Assembly: GCF_000178955.2 (NCBI RefSeq)
Contig: NC_016631.1
Span: 3,534,001-3,598,000, forward strand
DNA from: Granulicella mallensis MP5ACTX8
Lineage (GTDB): Bacteria > Acidobacteriota > Terriglobia > Terriglobales > Acidobacteriaceae
Reading direction: 5' to 3'
Length of the DNA stretch: 64,000 nt
The notes under the pieces were generated by a model. It did no database searches. It was given only the letters and a program-made list of their open reading frames with translations, and was not told the origin of the DNA. Every line of letters starts with the position of its first letter. Positions within the stretch are counted from its first letter, which is position 1. The translations under genes and the position numbers were made by a program. Positions 55,594 through 64,000 of the stretch are shown one piece after another.

Positions 55594-56686
55594 ACACCGT
55601 TTCAGAGTGCATTGTCTGGCCGGGCTTCAAGAGTGTCGATGGGAATTTCGGTTCATTGGGTGAGTCGGGAAAGTGTTGCGTCTCCAGGCAGAAGCCGGCA
55701 TGCTTCGAATAAGCTACGCCAAACTTCCCGGTCTTTGTTCCATCCAGAAAGTTGCCTGAGTAGAACTGCACTCCTGGCTCGGTAGTCCTGATCGTGAGGG
55801 TACGTCCGCTGGATGGATCATACGCATGCGCTGCAAGATGTAATTCACCAATCTTACCGTTCAAGACAAAGTTGTGGTCATAGCCGCCTGCCCGCTTCAG
55901 TTGCTCATTCGTCGCATCGATGCGGCGGCCAATGGCCGTTGCTGTGCGAAAGTCGAAGGGCGTCTGCGCTACCGGAGCCAGCTCGGAGGTAGGAATCAGT
56001 CCCGCATCGACAGGCGTATAACGATCGGCAGGTATCGTCAGGACCTCATCGAGGATGGTTCCCTTTCCATCGCCAGCCAGATTGAAGTAACTGTGATTTG
56101 TAAGGTTAAACACCGTCGGCTTGGTCGTCGTGGCACTGTAGTCGATGTGCAGCGACTCTCCCTCGACGGTATAGCGCACATGAGCCGTAAGCGTGCCAGG
56201 AAAGCCCATATCGCCGTCGGGACTGACCAGCGTCATCTCTACGCCGTTGGGGATTTCCTGCCCTGTCCACACCTTGTGGTCGAAGCCGATAGGCCCACCG
56301 TGCAATGCATTGGCCTTATCGTTCAAAGGAACATGGAACGTTTCGCCGTTGATCGTAAACGTCCCCTTCGCGATACGGTTGCCATAGCGTCCGACAATAG
56401 CCCCGAAGTAAGTGCTCTTGTCCGCCTCATACTGAGATACCTTGTCGTAGCCCAGAACAACATCGGCCTTCTTCCCACTACGATCCGGAGCTTCGATGCT
56501 GACGACACGCGCGCCGAAGGTCGTGATGCGCACTGTAAGGTCACGATCGCTGAGCGTGAAGATCTCGACCGGCTTGCCGTCCGCAGTCCTGCCCCAGCTT
56601 GTCTTGTTCACTCCAGCGTGTGCAATGGAGCCTGCCAACAGAACTGCTGTGCCTATGAGTACCGTGCTCTTCAACTGCATTCGCAA
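55571..56686 (-). CDS. galM: Aldose 1-epimerase (mutarotase), exported
   Basis: The 371-residue protein has a signal peptide (STVLIGTAVLLAGSIAHA) and the galactose-mutarotase fold. Visible blocks are TFGARVVSIEAPDRSG, YFGAIVGRYGNRIAKGTF (substrate Arg), LHGGPIGFDHKVW (catalytic His), NLTNHSYFNLAG and CLETQHFPDSPNEP (catalytic Glu region). It speeds up interconversion of anomers, here presumably of L-arabinose released in the periplasm. It is the last gene of the minus-strand ara operon, 32 bp after araD. Confidence 0.94.
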   Translation of the reverse strand: MRMQLKSTVLIGTAVLLAGSIAHAGVNKTSWGRTADGKPVEIFTLSDRDLTVRITTFGARVVSIEAPDRSGKKADVVLGYDKVSQYEADKSTYFGAIVGRYGNRIAKGTFTINGETFHVPLNDKANALHGGPIGFDHKVWTGQEIPNGVEMTLVSPDGDMGFPGTLTAHVRYTVEGESLHIDYSATTTKPTVFNLTNHSYFNLAGDGKGTILDEVLTIPADRYTPVDAGLIPTSELAPVAQTPFDFRTATAIGRRIDATNEQLKRAGGYDHNFVLNGKIGELHLAAHAYDPSSGRTLTIRTTEPGVQFYSGNFLDGTKTGKFGVAYSKHAGFCLETQHFPDSPNEPKFPSTLLKPGQTMHSETVFTFGVQR

Positions 56687-56718
56687 CCTCCCTAAGATCG
56701 AGCCTTCCCTTCGAAGAT

Positions 56719-57438
56719 CTACGAAGGATTTCCCTGTCCATACGTCGCATCTTTTCCGTGCTTACGGAAGTAATGACGATCCAGCAACCCCTGCGAAACC
56801 TCTCCAGCATTCGCCTTGAGGCCTATTGTGCGATAGGCCATACGCGCCACAGCCTCCAGCACCACGGCATTATGCGCGGCATCATGCGCTGTCTTTCCCC
56901 AGACAAACGGGGCGTGCCCCGCAACCAGGCAAGCAGGCACGGCCAGTGGGTCGACCGGCGATGAACCGTCCAAGCCCCGAAAACGAGCCACAATCGCCAG
57001 CCCCGTTTCATGCACATAACGGCCGCCAATCGCAGCGTCCGACAGCGGCGCAGTAACTGGAACAGGGCCGTAGAAATAATCCGCGTGGGTCGTGCCGAAC
57101 GCCGGGATCGGCAAGCCGGCTTGCGCAAAGCTCGTAGCAAACTCCGAGTGCGTATGCACCACGGCGCCAATCTGCTCGAACTCCCGATACAGCAGCGTAT
57201 GCGTATCAAGGTCCGACGAAGGACGCAGTGTTCCCTCGACGATCTTGCCATGAAGATCTGTAACGACCATGTGTTCCGGCTTCAGCACATCATAGTCAAC
57301 CCCCGAAGGCTTGATCACGACTAATCCCTGCTCACGATCCACCCCGGAGGCATTGCCAAAGGTGTACAGCACAAGGCCGCGCCGCACCAACTCCAGGTTT
57401 GCTTCCAACACCTCTTCGCGCAATTGCTTCAGTAACAT
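56719..57438 (-). CDS. araD: L-ribulose-5-phosphate 4-epimerase
   Basis: From ATG 57438 (GGGAGAGAG upstream) the protein has 239 residues. It is a class II aldolase-fold epimerase that turns L-ribulose 5-phosphate into D-xylulose 5-phosphate. Signature blocks are LYTFGNASGVDREQGLVVIK, GVDYDVLKPEHMVVTDLHG, PSSDLDTHTLLYREF and the zinc site VHTHSEFATSFAQ. The late block LVAGHAPFVWGKTA fits AraD. It lies immediately after araA (26-bp gap). Confidence 0.95.
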   Translation of the reverse strand: MLLKQLREEVLEANLELVRRGLVLYTFGNASGVDREQGLVVIKPSGVDYDVLKPEHMVVTDLHGKIVEGTLRPSSDLDTHTLLYREFEQIGAVVHTHSEFATSFAQAGLPIPAFGTTHADYFYGPVPVTAPLSDAAIGGRYVHETGLAIVARFRGLDGSSPVDPLAVPACLVAGHAPFVWGKTAHDAAHNAVVLEAVARMAYRTIGLKANAGEVSQGLLDRHYFRKHGKDATYGQGNPS

Positions 57439-57464
57439 CGTCTCTCTCCCATTTCCCAACTAGC

Positions 57465-58919
57465 TTATCGAAGCTGACGGCGAAACTCACGAAGGCGTGT
57501 CTCCGCATCGATCACAATAAGCTCAACACCCGCTATCTCAGCAAAGTCTTCCATGTGTTCCATCGTCAAGGCCTGGCTGAAACCCGTATGATGCGCTCCG
57601 CCTGCATAGATCCAGGCAGCCGCAGCAACCTTCAGATTCGGTTTCGGCAGCCATACCGCACGTGCCACCGGCAGATTTGGCAGAGACTGTTCCGGCTGGA
57701 TCACATCGACTTCATTCACGATGAGACGGAAGCAGTCTCCCAGGTCAATCAACGAAGCAACGACGGCCGGGCCGCTCGGAGCCGTGAAGACCAACCTCAC
57801 TGGATCAGCCTTTCCGCCAATGCCGAGAGGATGGACTTCGAGCGAAGGCTTCTCCTCTGCAATCGACGGGCAGACCTCAAGCATGTGCGAACCGAGAATC
57901 TTCGGTGTTCCGCTGAAGTCATAGGTGTAGTCCTCCATGAAGGAGGTTCCACCCAGCAGTCCCTGAGCCATCACCTTCATCGTGCGAACCAAGGCTGCCG
58001 TCTTCCAATCTCCTTCACCGCCAAACCCATAGCCATCGGCCATCAGGCGCTGCACAGCAATCCCAGGAAGCTGTCCGAGCCCATGAAGGTCCTGGAAGTT
58101 GTCAGTGAAGGCACCAAAGCCACCTTCTTCCAGGAAGGCACGAAGCCCCAGTTCAATCTTCGCAGCAACGCGAAGCGCCTCTGGACGATCATGTTGTTTG
58201 GCAATCGAATACTGTTCGCGGTACTCCGCAATCAGCTTGTTTGTCTCGGCATCAGTGATCTGATCTACCCGCGCAACGAGATCGCCTACACCATAGGCGC
58301 TTACGCTATATCCGAGTTGGATCTCCGCCGAAACCTTGTTACCCTCTGTCACCGCAACATCGCGCATGTTGTCGCCGAAACGTGCAACCTTGAGGTTCTG
58401 CGACTCATGCCAGCCCACCGCCGCACGCGTCCAGGCAGCGACCTCGGCAATCGTCTCGGGATCTTGCCAAAAACCAACTACAACCTTCCGTGCCAATCGC
58501 ATCCGTGCCGTAATGAAACCGAACTCACGATCGCCGTGCGCGGCCTGGTTCAGGTTCATGAAGTCCATGTCGATGGACGACCACGGCAGCTCGCGATTGA
58601 ACTGCGTATGCAGATGCAGGAACGGCTTTGTAAGTGAGTTGAGGCCTGCGATCCACATCTTTGCAGGTGAGAAGGTATGCATCCAGAGCACAAGTCCGAT
58701 GCAATTGTTCTGGTTATTTGCCTCACGGCACAAAGCACGAATCTGTTCCGGCGTCGTCAGCACAGGCTTGAAGACGATCTTGAAAGGAATAGAGGCTTCC
58801 GCATCCAGAGAGGCAGCGATATGCTGCGAATTTTTAGCTACTTGAGCCAGGGTTTCTGGACCGTAGAGATGCTGACTTCCGGTCACAAACCAAACTTCCA
58901 AACCTTTGAACTTTTCCAT
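57465..58919 (-). CDS. araA: L-arabinose isomerase
   Basis: The 484-residue protein has the AraA hallmarks: [20 protein letters not shown] at the start, [40 protein letters not shown] and [20 protein letters not shown]. It ends with the [20 protein letters not shown] metal-site block. It isomerises L-arabinose to L-ribulose in the cytoplasm. Length is within the usual 470-500. It follows the small membrane protein gene by 35 bp. Confidence 0.97.
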   Translation of the reverse strand: MEKFKGLEVWFVTGSQHLYGPETLAQVAKNSQHIAASLDAEASIPFKIVFKPVLTTPEQIRALCREANNQNNCIGLVLWMHTFSPAKMWIAGLNSLTKPFLHLHTQFNRELPWSSIDMDFMNLNQAAHGDREFGFITARMRLARKVVVGFWQDPETIAEVAAWTRAAVGWHESQNLKVARFGDNMRDVAVTEGNKVSAEIQLGYSVSAYGVGDLVARVDQITDAETNKLIAEYREQYSIAKQHDRPEALRVAAKIELGLRAFLEEGGFGAFTDNFQDLHGLGQLPGIAVQRLMADGYGFGGEGDWKTAALVRTMKVMAQGLLGGTSFMEDYTYDFSGTPKILGSHMLEVCPSIAEEKPSLEVHPLGIGGKADPVRLVFTAPSGPAVVASLIDLGDCFRLIVNEVDVIQPEQSLPNLPVARAVWLPKPNLKVAAAAWIYAGGAHHTGFSQALTMEHMEDFAEIAGVELIVIDAETRLREFRRQLR

Positions 58920-58954
58920 ACTTCCCCCCTTTTACAATCCCCCAGTTACAACGC

Positions 58955-59272
58955 TCACGAAATCTTGCCTGAACGAGGCCGAAAGCGAACCGTATAAAAC
59001 CCACCAAAAACAGTTAGCAGCAGTCCCCACCAGAAGGTGGGATGAAGATGATGGAGCACGGTCTGGGCCTCATGCTGTCCGAACCATGCCCACGCTCCAT
59101 AAGGCAACAGCACAACGCCATACAGCAGCGTCAACCCACCTACGAAGAAACCGATGAAGATCACGACGACGAAGTACAAAACAAGGATCAGGATGTCGAC
59201 CGGTGCTAGATGCGTCAGTTGATGGGGCATCAGGAAAGCGGCCATGCCATCTACATGCGGACTTGGGATCAC
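58955..59272 (-). CDS. Small membrane protein of the ara operon
   Basis: From GTG 59272 (GGAG 8 nt upstream) the protein has 105 residues with about three hydrophobic segments (VDILILVLYFVVVIFIGFFV, LTLLYGVVLLPYGAWAWF, and WGLLLTVFGGFYTVRF). The first segment resembles the opening helix of sodium:solute symporters, and the last could be a transporter C-terminal helix, so it might be a remnant of an internally deleted sugar symporter. It could equally be a genuine small membrane protein. It sits directly upstream of araA and behind LacI-type operators. The function is unknown. Confidence 0.6.
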   Translation of the reverse strand: MIPSPHVDGMAAFLMPHQLTHLAPVDILILVLYFVVVIFIGFFVGGLTLLYGVVLLPYGAWAWFGQHEAQTVLHHLHPTFWWGLLLTVFGGFYTVRFRPRSGKIS

Positions 59273-59295
59273 GAGGCATTCTCCAGCAATCAAGG

Positions 59296-59303
59296 AAACG
59301 TTT
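59296..59303. promoter_or_regulatory. LacI-type operator upstream of the araA operon
   Basis: AAACGTTT core within GGAAACGTTTTCTT, 24 bp upstream of the GTG of the small membrane protein gene. It suggests the membrane protein-araA-araD-galM block has its own controlled promoter besides read-through from araB. Confidence 0.55.
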
Positions 59304-59375
59304 TCTTCAAACACACCCTATACGGCGCAATGATGGCCTGTCAAACAAACGCAGTAATCTAAATCGGGCTGCAAA

Positions 59376-59399
59376 AGAAAACGCCGGTATACGTTTTCT
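59376..59399. promoter_or_regulatory. Inverted repeat in the araB-araA gap
   Basis: Perfect 8-bp arms AGAAAACG / CGTTTTCT separated by 8 nt. The arms match the outer half-site seen in GGAAACGTTTTCTT nearby, so this may be a spaced or alternative regulator site, or a weak hairpin after araB. Confidence 0.4.
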
Positions 59400-59499
59400 C
59401 AAAATGATGGGCGCCGGCACAAGCAAGCATCCGACAGAACGGAGAAAGCGGCATAAACTCTCTCGTGAGACAAGATTCAAGCGGCGACTCCCCACCGTT

Positions 59500-61089
59500 C
59501 TACGCCTTGGGTTCCCTTACCTGGGCGGCGATTTTGCGCAGCTCAGGCAGCACGTCAGCCAAAGTATCGGAGACACTTCCGCGTTGCCCGAAGGCGAAGT
59601 ACACCTCACGGTAGAGCCGGAACAGTTCGTTGTAGCGGGCTGTCGCAACAGGTTCCGGTTCGTAGACTTTGAACAGCAGGCACATCTTTTCCTGGGCTTC
59701 TTCGATGGAGGCAAAGACCCCGGCCGCTACCAGCGCAAAGATTCCCGACCCCAGGCTGGTCGGTACCCCATTCGGGACCAGTACCGGTTTGCCAAGCACG
59801 TCTGCGTAGACTTGATTCAGTACGGCATTGTTCTGAGGAATGCCGCCGGCGTTGATGACGCGGTTCACGGGGATGCCATACTCGGCCATCCGCTCAAGGA
59901 TGATGCGCGTATGAAACGCTGTTCCTTCAATCGCCGCAAAGAGCTCATCCTTCGCCGTGTGAATCAGGTTCCACCCCAGCGTGATGCCGCCCAGCTCAGG
60001 ATTGACAAGCACCGTGCGGTCGCCGTTGTCCCAGCTCAGCCGCAGCAGGCCCGTCTGGCCCGCCTTGTACTCTTCGAGCCCCTGGGACAGCGTGCGAACG
60101 TCTGTTCCAGCGCGCCGCGCAATCGCCTCGAAGATATCGCCGGTTGCGGAGAGACCGGCCTCAATCCCGCTGTAGGCCGGATGAACACTTCCTGGAACCA
60201 CGCCGCAGACACCCGGCACCAGCCGTGTCTCGCGGCTCATGGCGATGATGCAGGTGGACGTACCGACAACGTTCACGACATCGCCTTCACGGCACCCAGC
60301 ACCGATCGCATCCCAGTGCGCATCGAACGCCCCCACAGGAATGGGGATTCCGGCGCGCAGGCCCATCTGGCTGGCCCAGTACTCGCTCAAGGAGCCCGCT
60401 ACAGCATCGGAGGTGCGATAGTTCCCTTCCAACCTGGCACGAACGCCGTCAAAGAGCGGGTCGAGCTTTGAAAGAAATTCCTGCGGAGGGAGACCGCCCC
60501 AACGCGGATTCCACATCCACTTGTGCCCCATGGCGCAGACACTGCGCGGCGCAAGTGCGGGATCTGTAATACCGATCAGTGTGGCCGCCACCATGTCGCA
60601 GTGCTCAAAGGCCGAGGCGAAGCGAGAACGCTTCTCAGGATTATTGCGGAGCCAGTAGAGCAGCTTCGCAAATCCCCACTCATGCGAGTAGACGCCACCA
60701 CACCACTCGATGGCCTCCAGATGCTCGGCATGCGCGAGTTCGGTAATCTGCTGCGCCTCTTTGTGAGCGCGATGGTCGCACCAGAGCAGATACTCATCCA
60801 GCGGTTGCATCTGCGCATCGACCGGGATCACGCTCGATCCGGTGGTGTCGAGCGCCAGTGCGACGACATCGTCAGCCGCAACACCCGTCTGTGCCAGCAC
60901 CTCGCGCGTAGCCTGCACGAGGGCCTTCATCTGGTCGTCATGCGATTGCGTGGCAAAGTCGGGGTCGTCCTTGTGGCGATGCAGAGGGTAGCTCGCGGAG
61001 GCCGTTCCCAGCCTTCCCCGCTGGCTGTCCAGCAACGTAACGCGAACACTCAGCGTTCCAAAATCCACCCCTGCGACAATCGGCATCAT
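59500..61089 (-). CDS. araB: L-ribulokinase
   Basis: The 529-residue FGGY-family kinase phosphorylates L-ribulose at C5. It shows the N-terminal phosphate-binding loop GVDFGTLSVRVTLLD, the substrate block LALDTTGSSVIPVDAQMQPL, the bacterial AraB-specific region (CAMGHKWMWNPRWGGLPPQE) and a C-terminal ATP-site block NRVINAGGIPQNNAVLNQVY. The ATG at 61089 is followed by a second ATG (61086) that fits the AAGGGG site better. It is the first gene of the minus-strand ara genes, divergent from lacI. Confidence 0.95.
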   Translation of the reverse strand: MMPIVAGVDFGTLSVRVTLLDSQRGRLGTASASYPLHRHKDDPDFATQSHDDQMKALVQATREVLAQTGVAADDVVALALDTTGSSVIPVDAQMQPLDEYLLWCDHRAHKEAQQITELAHAEHLEAIEWCGGVYSHEWGFAKLLYWLRNNPEKRSRFASAFEHCDMVAATLIGITDPALAPRSVCAMGHKWMWNPRWGGLPPQEFLSKLDPLFDGVRARLEGNYRTSDAVAGSLSEYWASQMGLRAGIPIPVGAFDAHWDAIGAGCREGDVVNVVGTSTCIIAMSRETRLVPGVCGVVPGSVHPAYSGIEAGLSATGDIFEAIARRAGTDVRTLSQGLEEYKAGQTGLLRLSWDNGDRTVLVNPELGGITLGWNLIHTAKDELFAAIEGTAFHTRIILERMAEYGIPVNRVINAGGIPQNNAVLNQVYADVLGKPVLVPNGVPTSLGSGIFALVAAGVFASIEEAQEKMCLLFKVYEPEPVATARYNELFRLYREVYFAFGQRGSVSDTLADVLPELRKIAAQVREPKA

Positions 61090-61133
61090 AACCCCTTATA
61101 AGTCGTTCCTGTAGCATCTTTATAGCAACTAGC

Positions 61134-61145
61134 GTAAACGTTTAC
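61134..61145. promoter_or_regulatory. LacI-type operator between araB and lacI
   Basis: Perfect 12-bp palindrome GTAAACGTTTAC in the 169-bp divergent region, 45 bp upstream of araB. Its position suits autoregulation of lacI and repression of araB. Confidence 0.7.
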
Positions 61146-61258
61146 CAACACTCGAACATTAGCGGCGGGTCACAGGGATGTCAACTTAATCTTAAACTCT
61201 CGTCAGAAAGTACTTACAGCCGTATGCTGTCAGTTATGCCGTTCCGGACCCTTCTCGT

Positions 61259-62356
61259 ATGAAACGTTCTCAAAGTACCCCTAAGAGCGAAGCTGCCCGC
61301 AAGATCGACATTCGCGGTGTCGCCGCCAAGGCTCGTGTCTCCATTGCCACGGTCTCGCGCACCATCAACCATGTACCCACGGTTGACCCGGTCCTCGCAG
61401 CCCGCGTCTGGAGCGCCGTCGCGGAGCTTAACTACTTCCCTAATACTCAGGCGCGCGCGCTGGTTTCAGGCAAGAGCAAGCTACTGGGACTGATCGTCTC
61501 GGAGATCACCAACCCCTTCTTCCCTGAACTCATCCAGGAGTTCGAGCAGGTCGCCGTAGAGCGGGGTTACGAGATCCTGATCGGGTCGACGAACTACGAG
61601 AAGAAGACGATCGAGCAGTGCGCGCGACGGATGCTTGAGCGCAAGGTAGATGGCGTAGCCGTCATGACCTTTGGCATCGAGGAGGTTCTCTTCGAGCGTT
61701 TTGCCGTCGATAACATCCCGGTCGTATTCATCGACGCCGCGCCTTCACGGCCGCTGAGCAGCGTGCTGGCGGTCGACTACCGCACCGGCATCTATGAAGG
61801 CGTACAGCATCTCGCCGTCCTCGGCCATCGCAAGATCGGCTTCATCACGGGACCGCTTCGGCTGCGCTCGGCGGAGGCTCGCAAGGCGGCCTTCCTCGAT
61901 TGCCTGCGCTCCACAGGACTCAAGGCCGACCCGGCATGGATCATTGAGGGAGATCACACGCTGGACGGCGGACGGGATGCGATGCAGAAGATCCTCGCCC
62001 TGCCACAGTGGCCTACAGCCATCATGTGCTCCAACGACATGACGGCTATCGGTGTGCAGCATGCTCTCTTCGAAGCGAAGCTGAAGGTGCCTGATGATTT
62101 TTCATTGGTTGGCTTCGACGATATTCATCTGGCCGAATATACGATTCCACCGCTTACGACGGTACGGATGTCCTGCAAGGATCTCGCACTGAGAGCCGTC
62201 AACGATCTCTTGTCGCACTTACAGGATTCGCCGGCCAAGCCAGAAGCACCCAGCAAGATCATTACGAGATTGATTGTGCGGCAGACTACTGGATTACCGA
62301 AGGATGCGCTGGCGGATCTTCCAGGGAAAAGTACGCGGAAGAAGAGTCGAGAGTAG
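61259..62356 (+). CDS. LacI-family transcriptional regulator of arabinose utilisation
   Basis: The 365-residue protein has the LacI N-terminal helix-turn-helix (VAAKARVSIATVSRTINHV), the hinge block ALVSGKSKLLGLIV, and the periplasmic-binding-like sensor domain (SEITNPFFPELIQEFEQVAV; GFDDIHLAEYTIPPLTTVRM). It is divergent from araB with a perfect palindrome in between. The ligand, probably L-arabinose or L-ribulose, and the target set are inferred from location and shared operators. Confidence 0.93.
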   Translation: MKRSQSTPKSEAARKIDIRGVAAKARVSIATVSRTINHVPTVDPVLAARVWSAVAELNYFPNTQARALVSGKSKLLGLIVSEITNPFFPELIQEFEQVAVERGYEILIGSTNYEKKTIEQCARRMLERKVDGVAVMTFGIEEVLFERFAVDNIPVVFIDAAPSRPLSSVLAVDYRTGIYEGVQHLAVLGHRKIGFITGPLRLRSAEARKAAFLDCLRSTGLKADPAWIIEGDHTLDGGRDAMQKILALPQWPTAIMCSNDMTAIGVQHALFEAKLKVPDDFSLVGFDDIHLAEYTIPPLTTVRMSCKDLALRAVNDLLSHLQDSPAKPEAPSKIITRLIVRQTTGLPKDALADLPGKSTRKKSRE

Positions 62357-62761
62357 GTGAGGATTAGCACAGGAATAGATAGTGTCTAGCGAACCTGGAA
62401 CGACAACGAATCACGTATTTTGCTCCCCCCACAGAGACGTCATCCTGAGCGGAGCACCTCGCGTTTTTTGCGAGGTGTGGAGTCGAAGGACCCCGAGGGA
62501 CTTGATCTCACCCAGGAGGTTGGGACCTTTTCCAGCACGAGAGTCCAGGCTCGAGCGCTCGAGGTAGAAAAGATCCAAAGGGTATAGGCAAGATAACAAC
62601 CATCGGGGTCCTTCGACTCCGCGTCCCAAAAAACTGGGACGCTTCGCTCAGGATGACGAGTCTGTGGTGAGACAGAACAAAGAGCTATGAATGCATCGTT
62701 TTGGTTGCGGTCTAAAACGGGATCTCAGATTCGGCCCTTCAACATATTCCGAAAGGCGATC
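62357..62761. other. Intergenic region holding a structured repeat
   Basis: About 400 bp between the convergent lacI and GH43 genes with no credible gene. Most of it (62439-62657) is a composite inverted-repeat element annotated separately; the remainder shows nothing specific. Confidence 0.6.
62439..62657. repeat. REP/MITE-like composite inverted repeat
   Basis: The ends GTCATCCTGAGCG and CGCTCAGGATGAC are exact inverse copies. Inside lie perfect 17-bp arms GAGTCGAAGGACCCCGA (62480-62496) and TCGGGGTCCTTCGACTC (62603-62619). Between the outer and inner arms are two hairpins: CACCTCGC/GCGAGGTG (62455-62477) and GCGTCCCA/TGGGACGC (62621-62642). The whole folds into a nested cruciform of about 220 bp. 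This type of CTTCGACTC/CTCAGGATGAC sequence recurs in Acidobacteriota genomes as I recall, but copy number here cannot be judged. Confidence 0.75.
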
Positions 62762-63889
62762 CTACTTCGCGCTATCTCCTTCTAACGCCGCTTCGGGCCA
62801 GCCGTCTTTCCAACCCAGGGTCGAGATATGCAAGGCGGGATGGCCATCCGTCGCGCTGTAAGCGTGAAAGACGATTAGGTCTTCATGATCGAGATGCAGC
62901 AGAGACTCACCCCCTGGTCCAAGCCATTGTCCGTTAGCCTGCAATAGCGGCGATCCTCCGCCCTCCAGCATCGGCTTTCCATCGCGATCCACATACGGTC
63001 CAGTGACAGAGGTAGACCGGCCGACCATCGTGCGGTAGGTGCTCTTCAGGCCTCGGCAGCATAGGTCCCAGGAGACGAAGAGGTAATAATACCCTCCGTG
63101 CTGAAAGACAAACGGTGCTTCGATCGCTTCCGTGTCAGGGGGGAGATTGGGGTTACGGGGTTGAGCCAGAGATCCTGGCCTGCGCGAAGCCAACGAGTAG
63201 AGCTTCTCATCTGTCTTTGAGAGCAGTCCGGTATGGCGATCCAGGTGGCGCATCTTTATGCCGGTCCAGAAGCTGCCGAACGAGAGATATGCCTCGCCCT
63301 TGCTATCGAGAATGAGATTGGGATCGATAGCGTTGAAGTCGTCCGTCGCGAGCGAACGGAGTACCAGTCCACGGTCTACCCACGTGTACTTAGGGCTTGA
63401 GGGATCAAGCGTTTCATTGGTTGCCAGCGCAATGCCGGAGGTGTTTTTTCCGAAGGCCGAAAACGCGTAGTAGAGGTGGTACAGGCCATCGAAGTAAGAG
63501 ACGTCAGGAGCCCACAGCTCCTGCGTCTCCGGACTCATCTGCTGAATCCATATGGGGATCGAAGGAAAGATCGCGCCACATCGCTTCCAGACCTTGAGGT
63601 CGGGCGAGCAACGAATCGCTAGTTGCGGCAACTGGGCTGTCGAAGGGCGTGCAGTTCCAGGAACCGGCGGTGCCGGAGGAGCGCTCTCGACACGAGGTGG
63701 CCGCACCGCGCCCGTCGCAAAGACATAGTACTTTCCATGGTCGACGGCGATGGAGGGATCATGCGTTCCCGCGTACTCCCCCGAAAGAGTCAGTGCCTGC
63801 GGAGCACTCCCCTTCTCTTGTGCGAGTGCTCCCTGCAGTGCAAGCGAGGCGCTCGCAAAAACGATCAAGGTACCAAGAGTTCTGTTCAT
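62762..63889 (-). CDS. GH43-family glycosidase (arabinanase/arabinosidase), exported
   Basis: From ATG 63889 (AAGGA 6 nt upstream) the protein has 375 residues with a signal peptide (GTLIVFASASLALQGALA). The five-bladed GH43 propeller is evident: catalytic base D44 in THDPSIAVD, the pKa-modulating Asp in IDPNLILDSKGEAYLSFG, and the acid Glu in IEAPFVFQHGGYYYLFVSWD. This pattern, with LCCRG after it, is close to endo-1,5-alpha-L-arabinanases. It would cut the arabinan backbone in concert with the GH51 enzyme. The gene follows a receptor gene cut by the right edge. Confidence 0.92.
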   Translation of the reverse strand: MNRTLGTLIVFASASLALQGALAQEKGSAPQALTLSGEYAGTHDPSIAVDHGKYYVFATGAVRPPRVESAPPAPPVPGTARPSTAQLPQLAIRCSPDLKVWKRCGAIFPSIPIWIQQMSPETQELWAPDVSYFDGLYHLYYAFSAFGKNTSGIALATNETLDPSSPKYTWVDRGLVLRSLATDDFNAIDPNLILDSKGEAYLSFGSFWTGIKMRHLDRHTGLLSKTDEKLYSLASRRPGSLAQPRNPNLPPDTEAIEAPFVFQHGGYYYLFVSWDLCCRGLKSTYRTMVGRSTSVTGPYVDRDGKPMLEGGGSPLLQANGQWLGPGGESLLHLDHEDLIVFHAYSATDGHPALHISTLGWKDGWPEAALEGDSAK

Positions 63890-63928
63890 GCTCATTCCTT
63901 TTCAACGAGATAATCCAGAGAAGAAAAG

Positions 63929-63965
63929 CAGTACGAGCAGGCTGAACAACAGCCTGCTCGTACTG
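63929..63965 (-). terminator. Terminator of the upstream receptor gene
   Basis: Perfect 16-bp stem CAGTACGAGCAGGCTG / CAGCCTGCTCGTACTG with a 5-nt loop, followed on the minus strand by CTTTTCTTCTC. It separates the receptor gene at the right edge from the GH43 gene. Confidence 0.85.
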
Positions 63966-63970
63966 CCCTG

Positions 63971-64000
63971 TTAGTAACGGATCTTCAGCACAACCTGCAT
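63971..64000 (-). CDS. C-terminal end of an outer-membrane receptor, cut by window edge
   Basis: Only the last nine codons and stop are present, reading MQVVLKIRY. The aromatic end and pattern match the C-termini of the two other TonB-type receptors here (RQVQLALRLAF and FFQLAAKYYF). A strong terminator follows. The assignment rests on this short match and the GH43 neighbour. Confidence 0.45.
   Translation of the reverse strand: MQVVLKIRY

Noticed and set aside
57399..58637. Plus-strand open frame of 412 codons over araA
   Set aside because: Antisense to L-arabinose isomerase, whose motifs are unmistakable.
59203..60471. Plus-strand open frame of 422 codons over araB
   Set aside because: Antisense to ribulokinase; the product has no recognised domain.
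1..64000. CRISPR arrays, tRNA/rRNA genes, integrases, insertion sequences
   Set aside because: I looked for direct-repeat/spacer patterns, tRNA-like cloverleafs and transposase or integrase motifs and saw none; the only repeat element is the REP/MITE-like one at 62439-62657.

Overview
The window looks like a chromosome segment of an Acidobacteriota member, probably of the Terriglobia (Edaphobacter/Granulicella/Terriglobus type). This is inferred from the very long carboxypeptidase-regulatory/TonB-type ('Oar-like') outer-membrane receptors, a transmembrane winged-helix-like regulator of a kind frequent in that phylum, the caa3/bc operon layout and the hemicellulose gene set. I could not run a taxonomic search.

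Region 1 (1-26.0 kb) is a type VI secretion (T6SS) locus built of two divergent arms. The left arm, read on the minus strand, is tssB-tssC-hcp-tagJ-tssA-tssE-tssF-tssG-clpV-vgrG-DcrB/Eag-like-PAAR, with a Ser/Thr kinase cut by the left edge. The right arm, on the plus strand, holds tssK1, tssK2, tssL and tssM, and ends in a convergent PP2C phosphatase. Between the two tssK paralogues lies a minus-strand gene for a disordered, tail-anchored protein carrying seven copies of a short 'F-T-x-h-h' motif. I know no described family for it, and it is the most interesting item here. No tssJ and no FHA gene are visible. TssM appears to lack the usual N-terminal membrane hairpin.

Region 2 (26.0-37.9 kb) carries a 6-phosphogluconate dehydrogenase and a respiratory operon: caa3-type cytochrome oxidase subunits II, I and III, a multi-pass membrane protein, a dihaem lipoprotein cytochrome, a Rieske protein, a cytochrome b with a fused C-terminal c-haem domain, and CtaG. 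A strong hairpin closes the operon. On the minus strand follow a DUF488 protein, a 3-methyladenine DNA glycosylase and a 36-residue membrane peptide.

Region 3 (36.8-45.9 kb) has an unknown exported protein downstream of a large Oar-like receptor, a divergent ToxR-like membrane regulator, a CHASE3 histidine kinase and an HD-domain hydrolase.

Region 4 (45.9-64.0 kb) is an L-arabinose/arabinan utilisation locus. It contains a TonB-type receptor, a GH51 arabinofuranosidase, a GH27 enzyme, a large (alpha/alpha)6 glycosidase, aldose epimerase, AraD, AraA, a small membrane protein, AraB, a LacI regulator and a GH43 arabinanase, plus the last codons of another receptor at the right edge. Several palindromes with an AAACGTTT core lie upstream of the receptor and of the ara genes and probably form the LacI regulon. 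A structured REP/MITE-like repeat sits between lacI and the GH43 gene.
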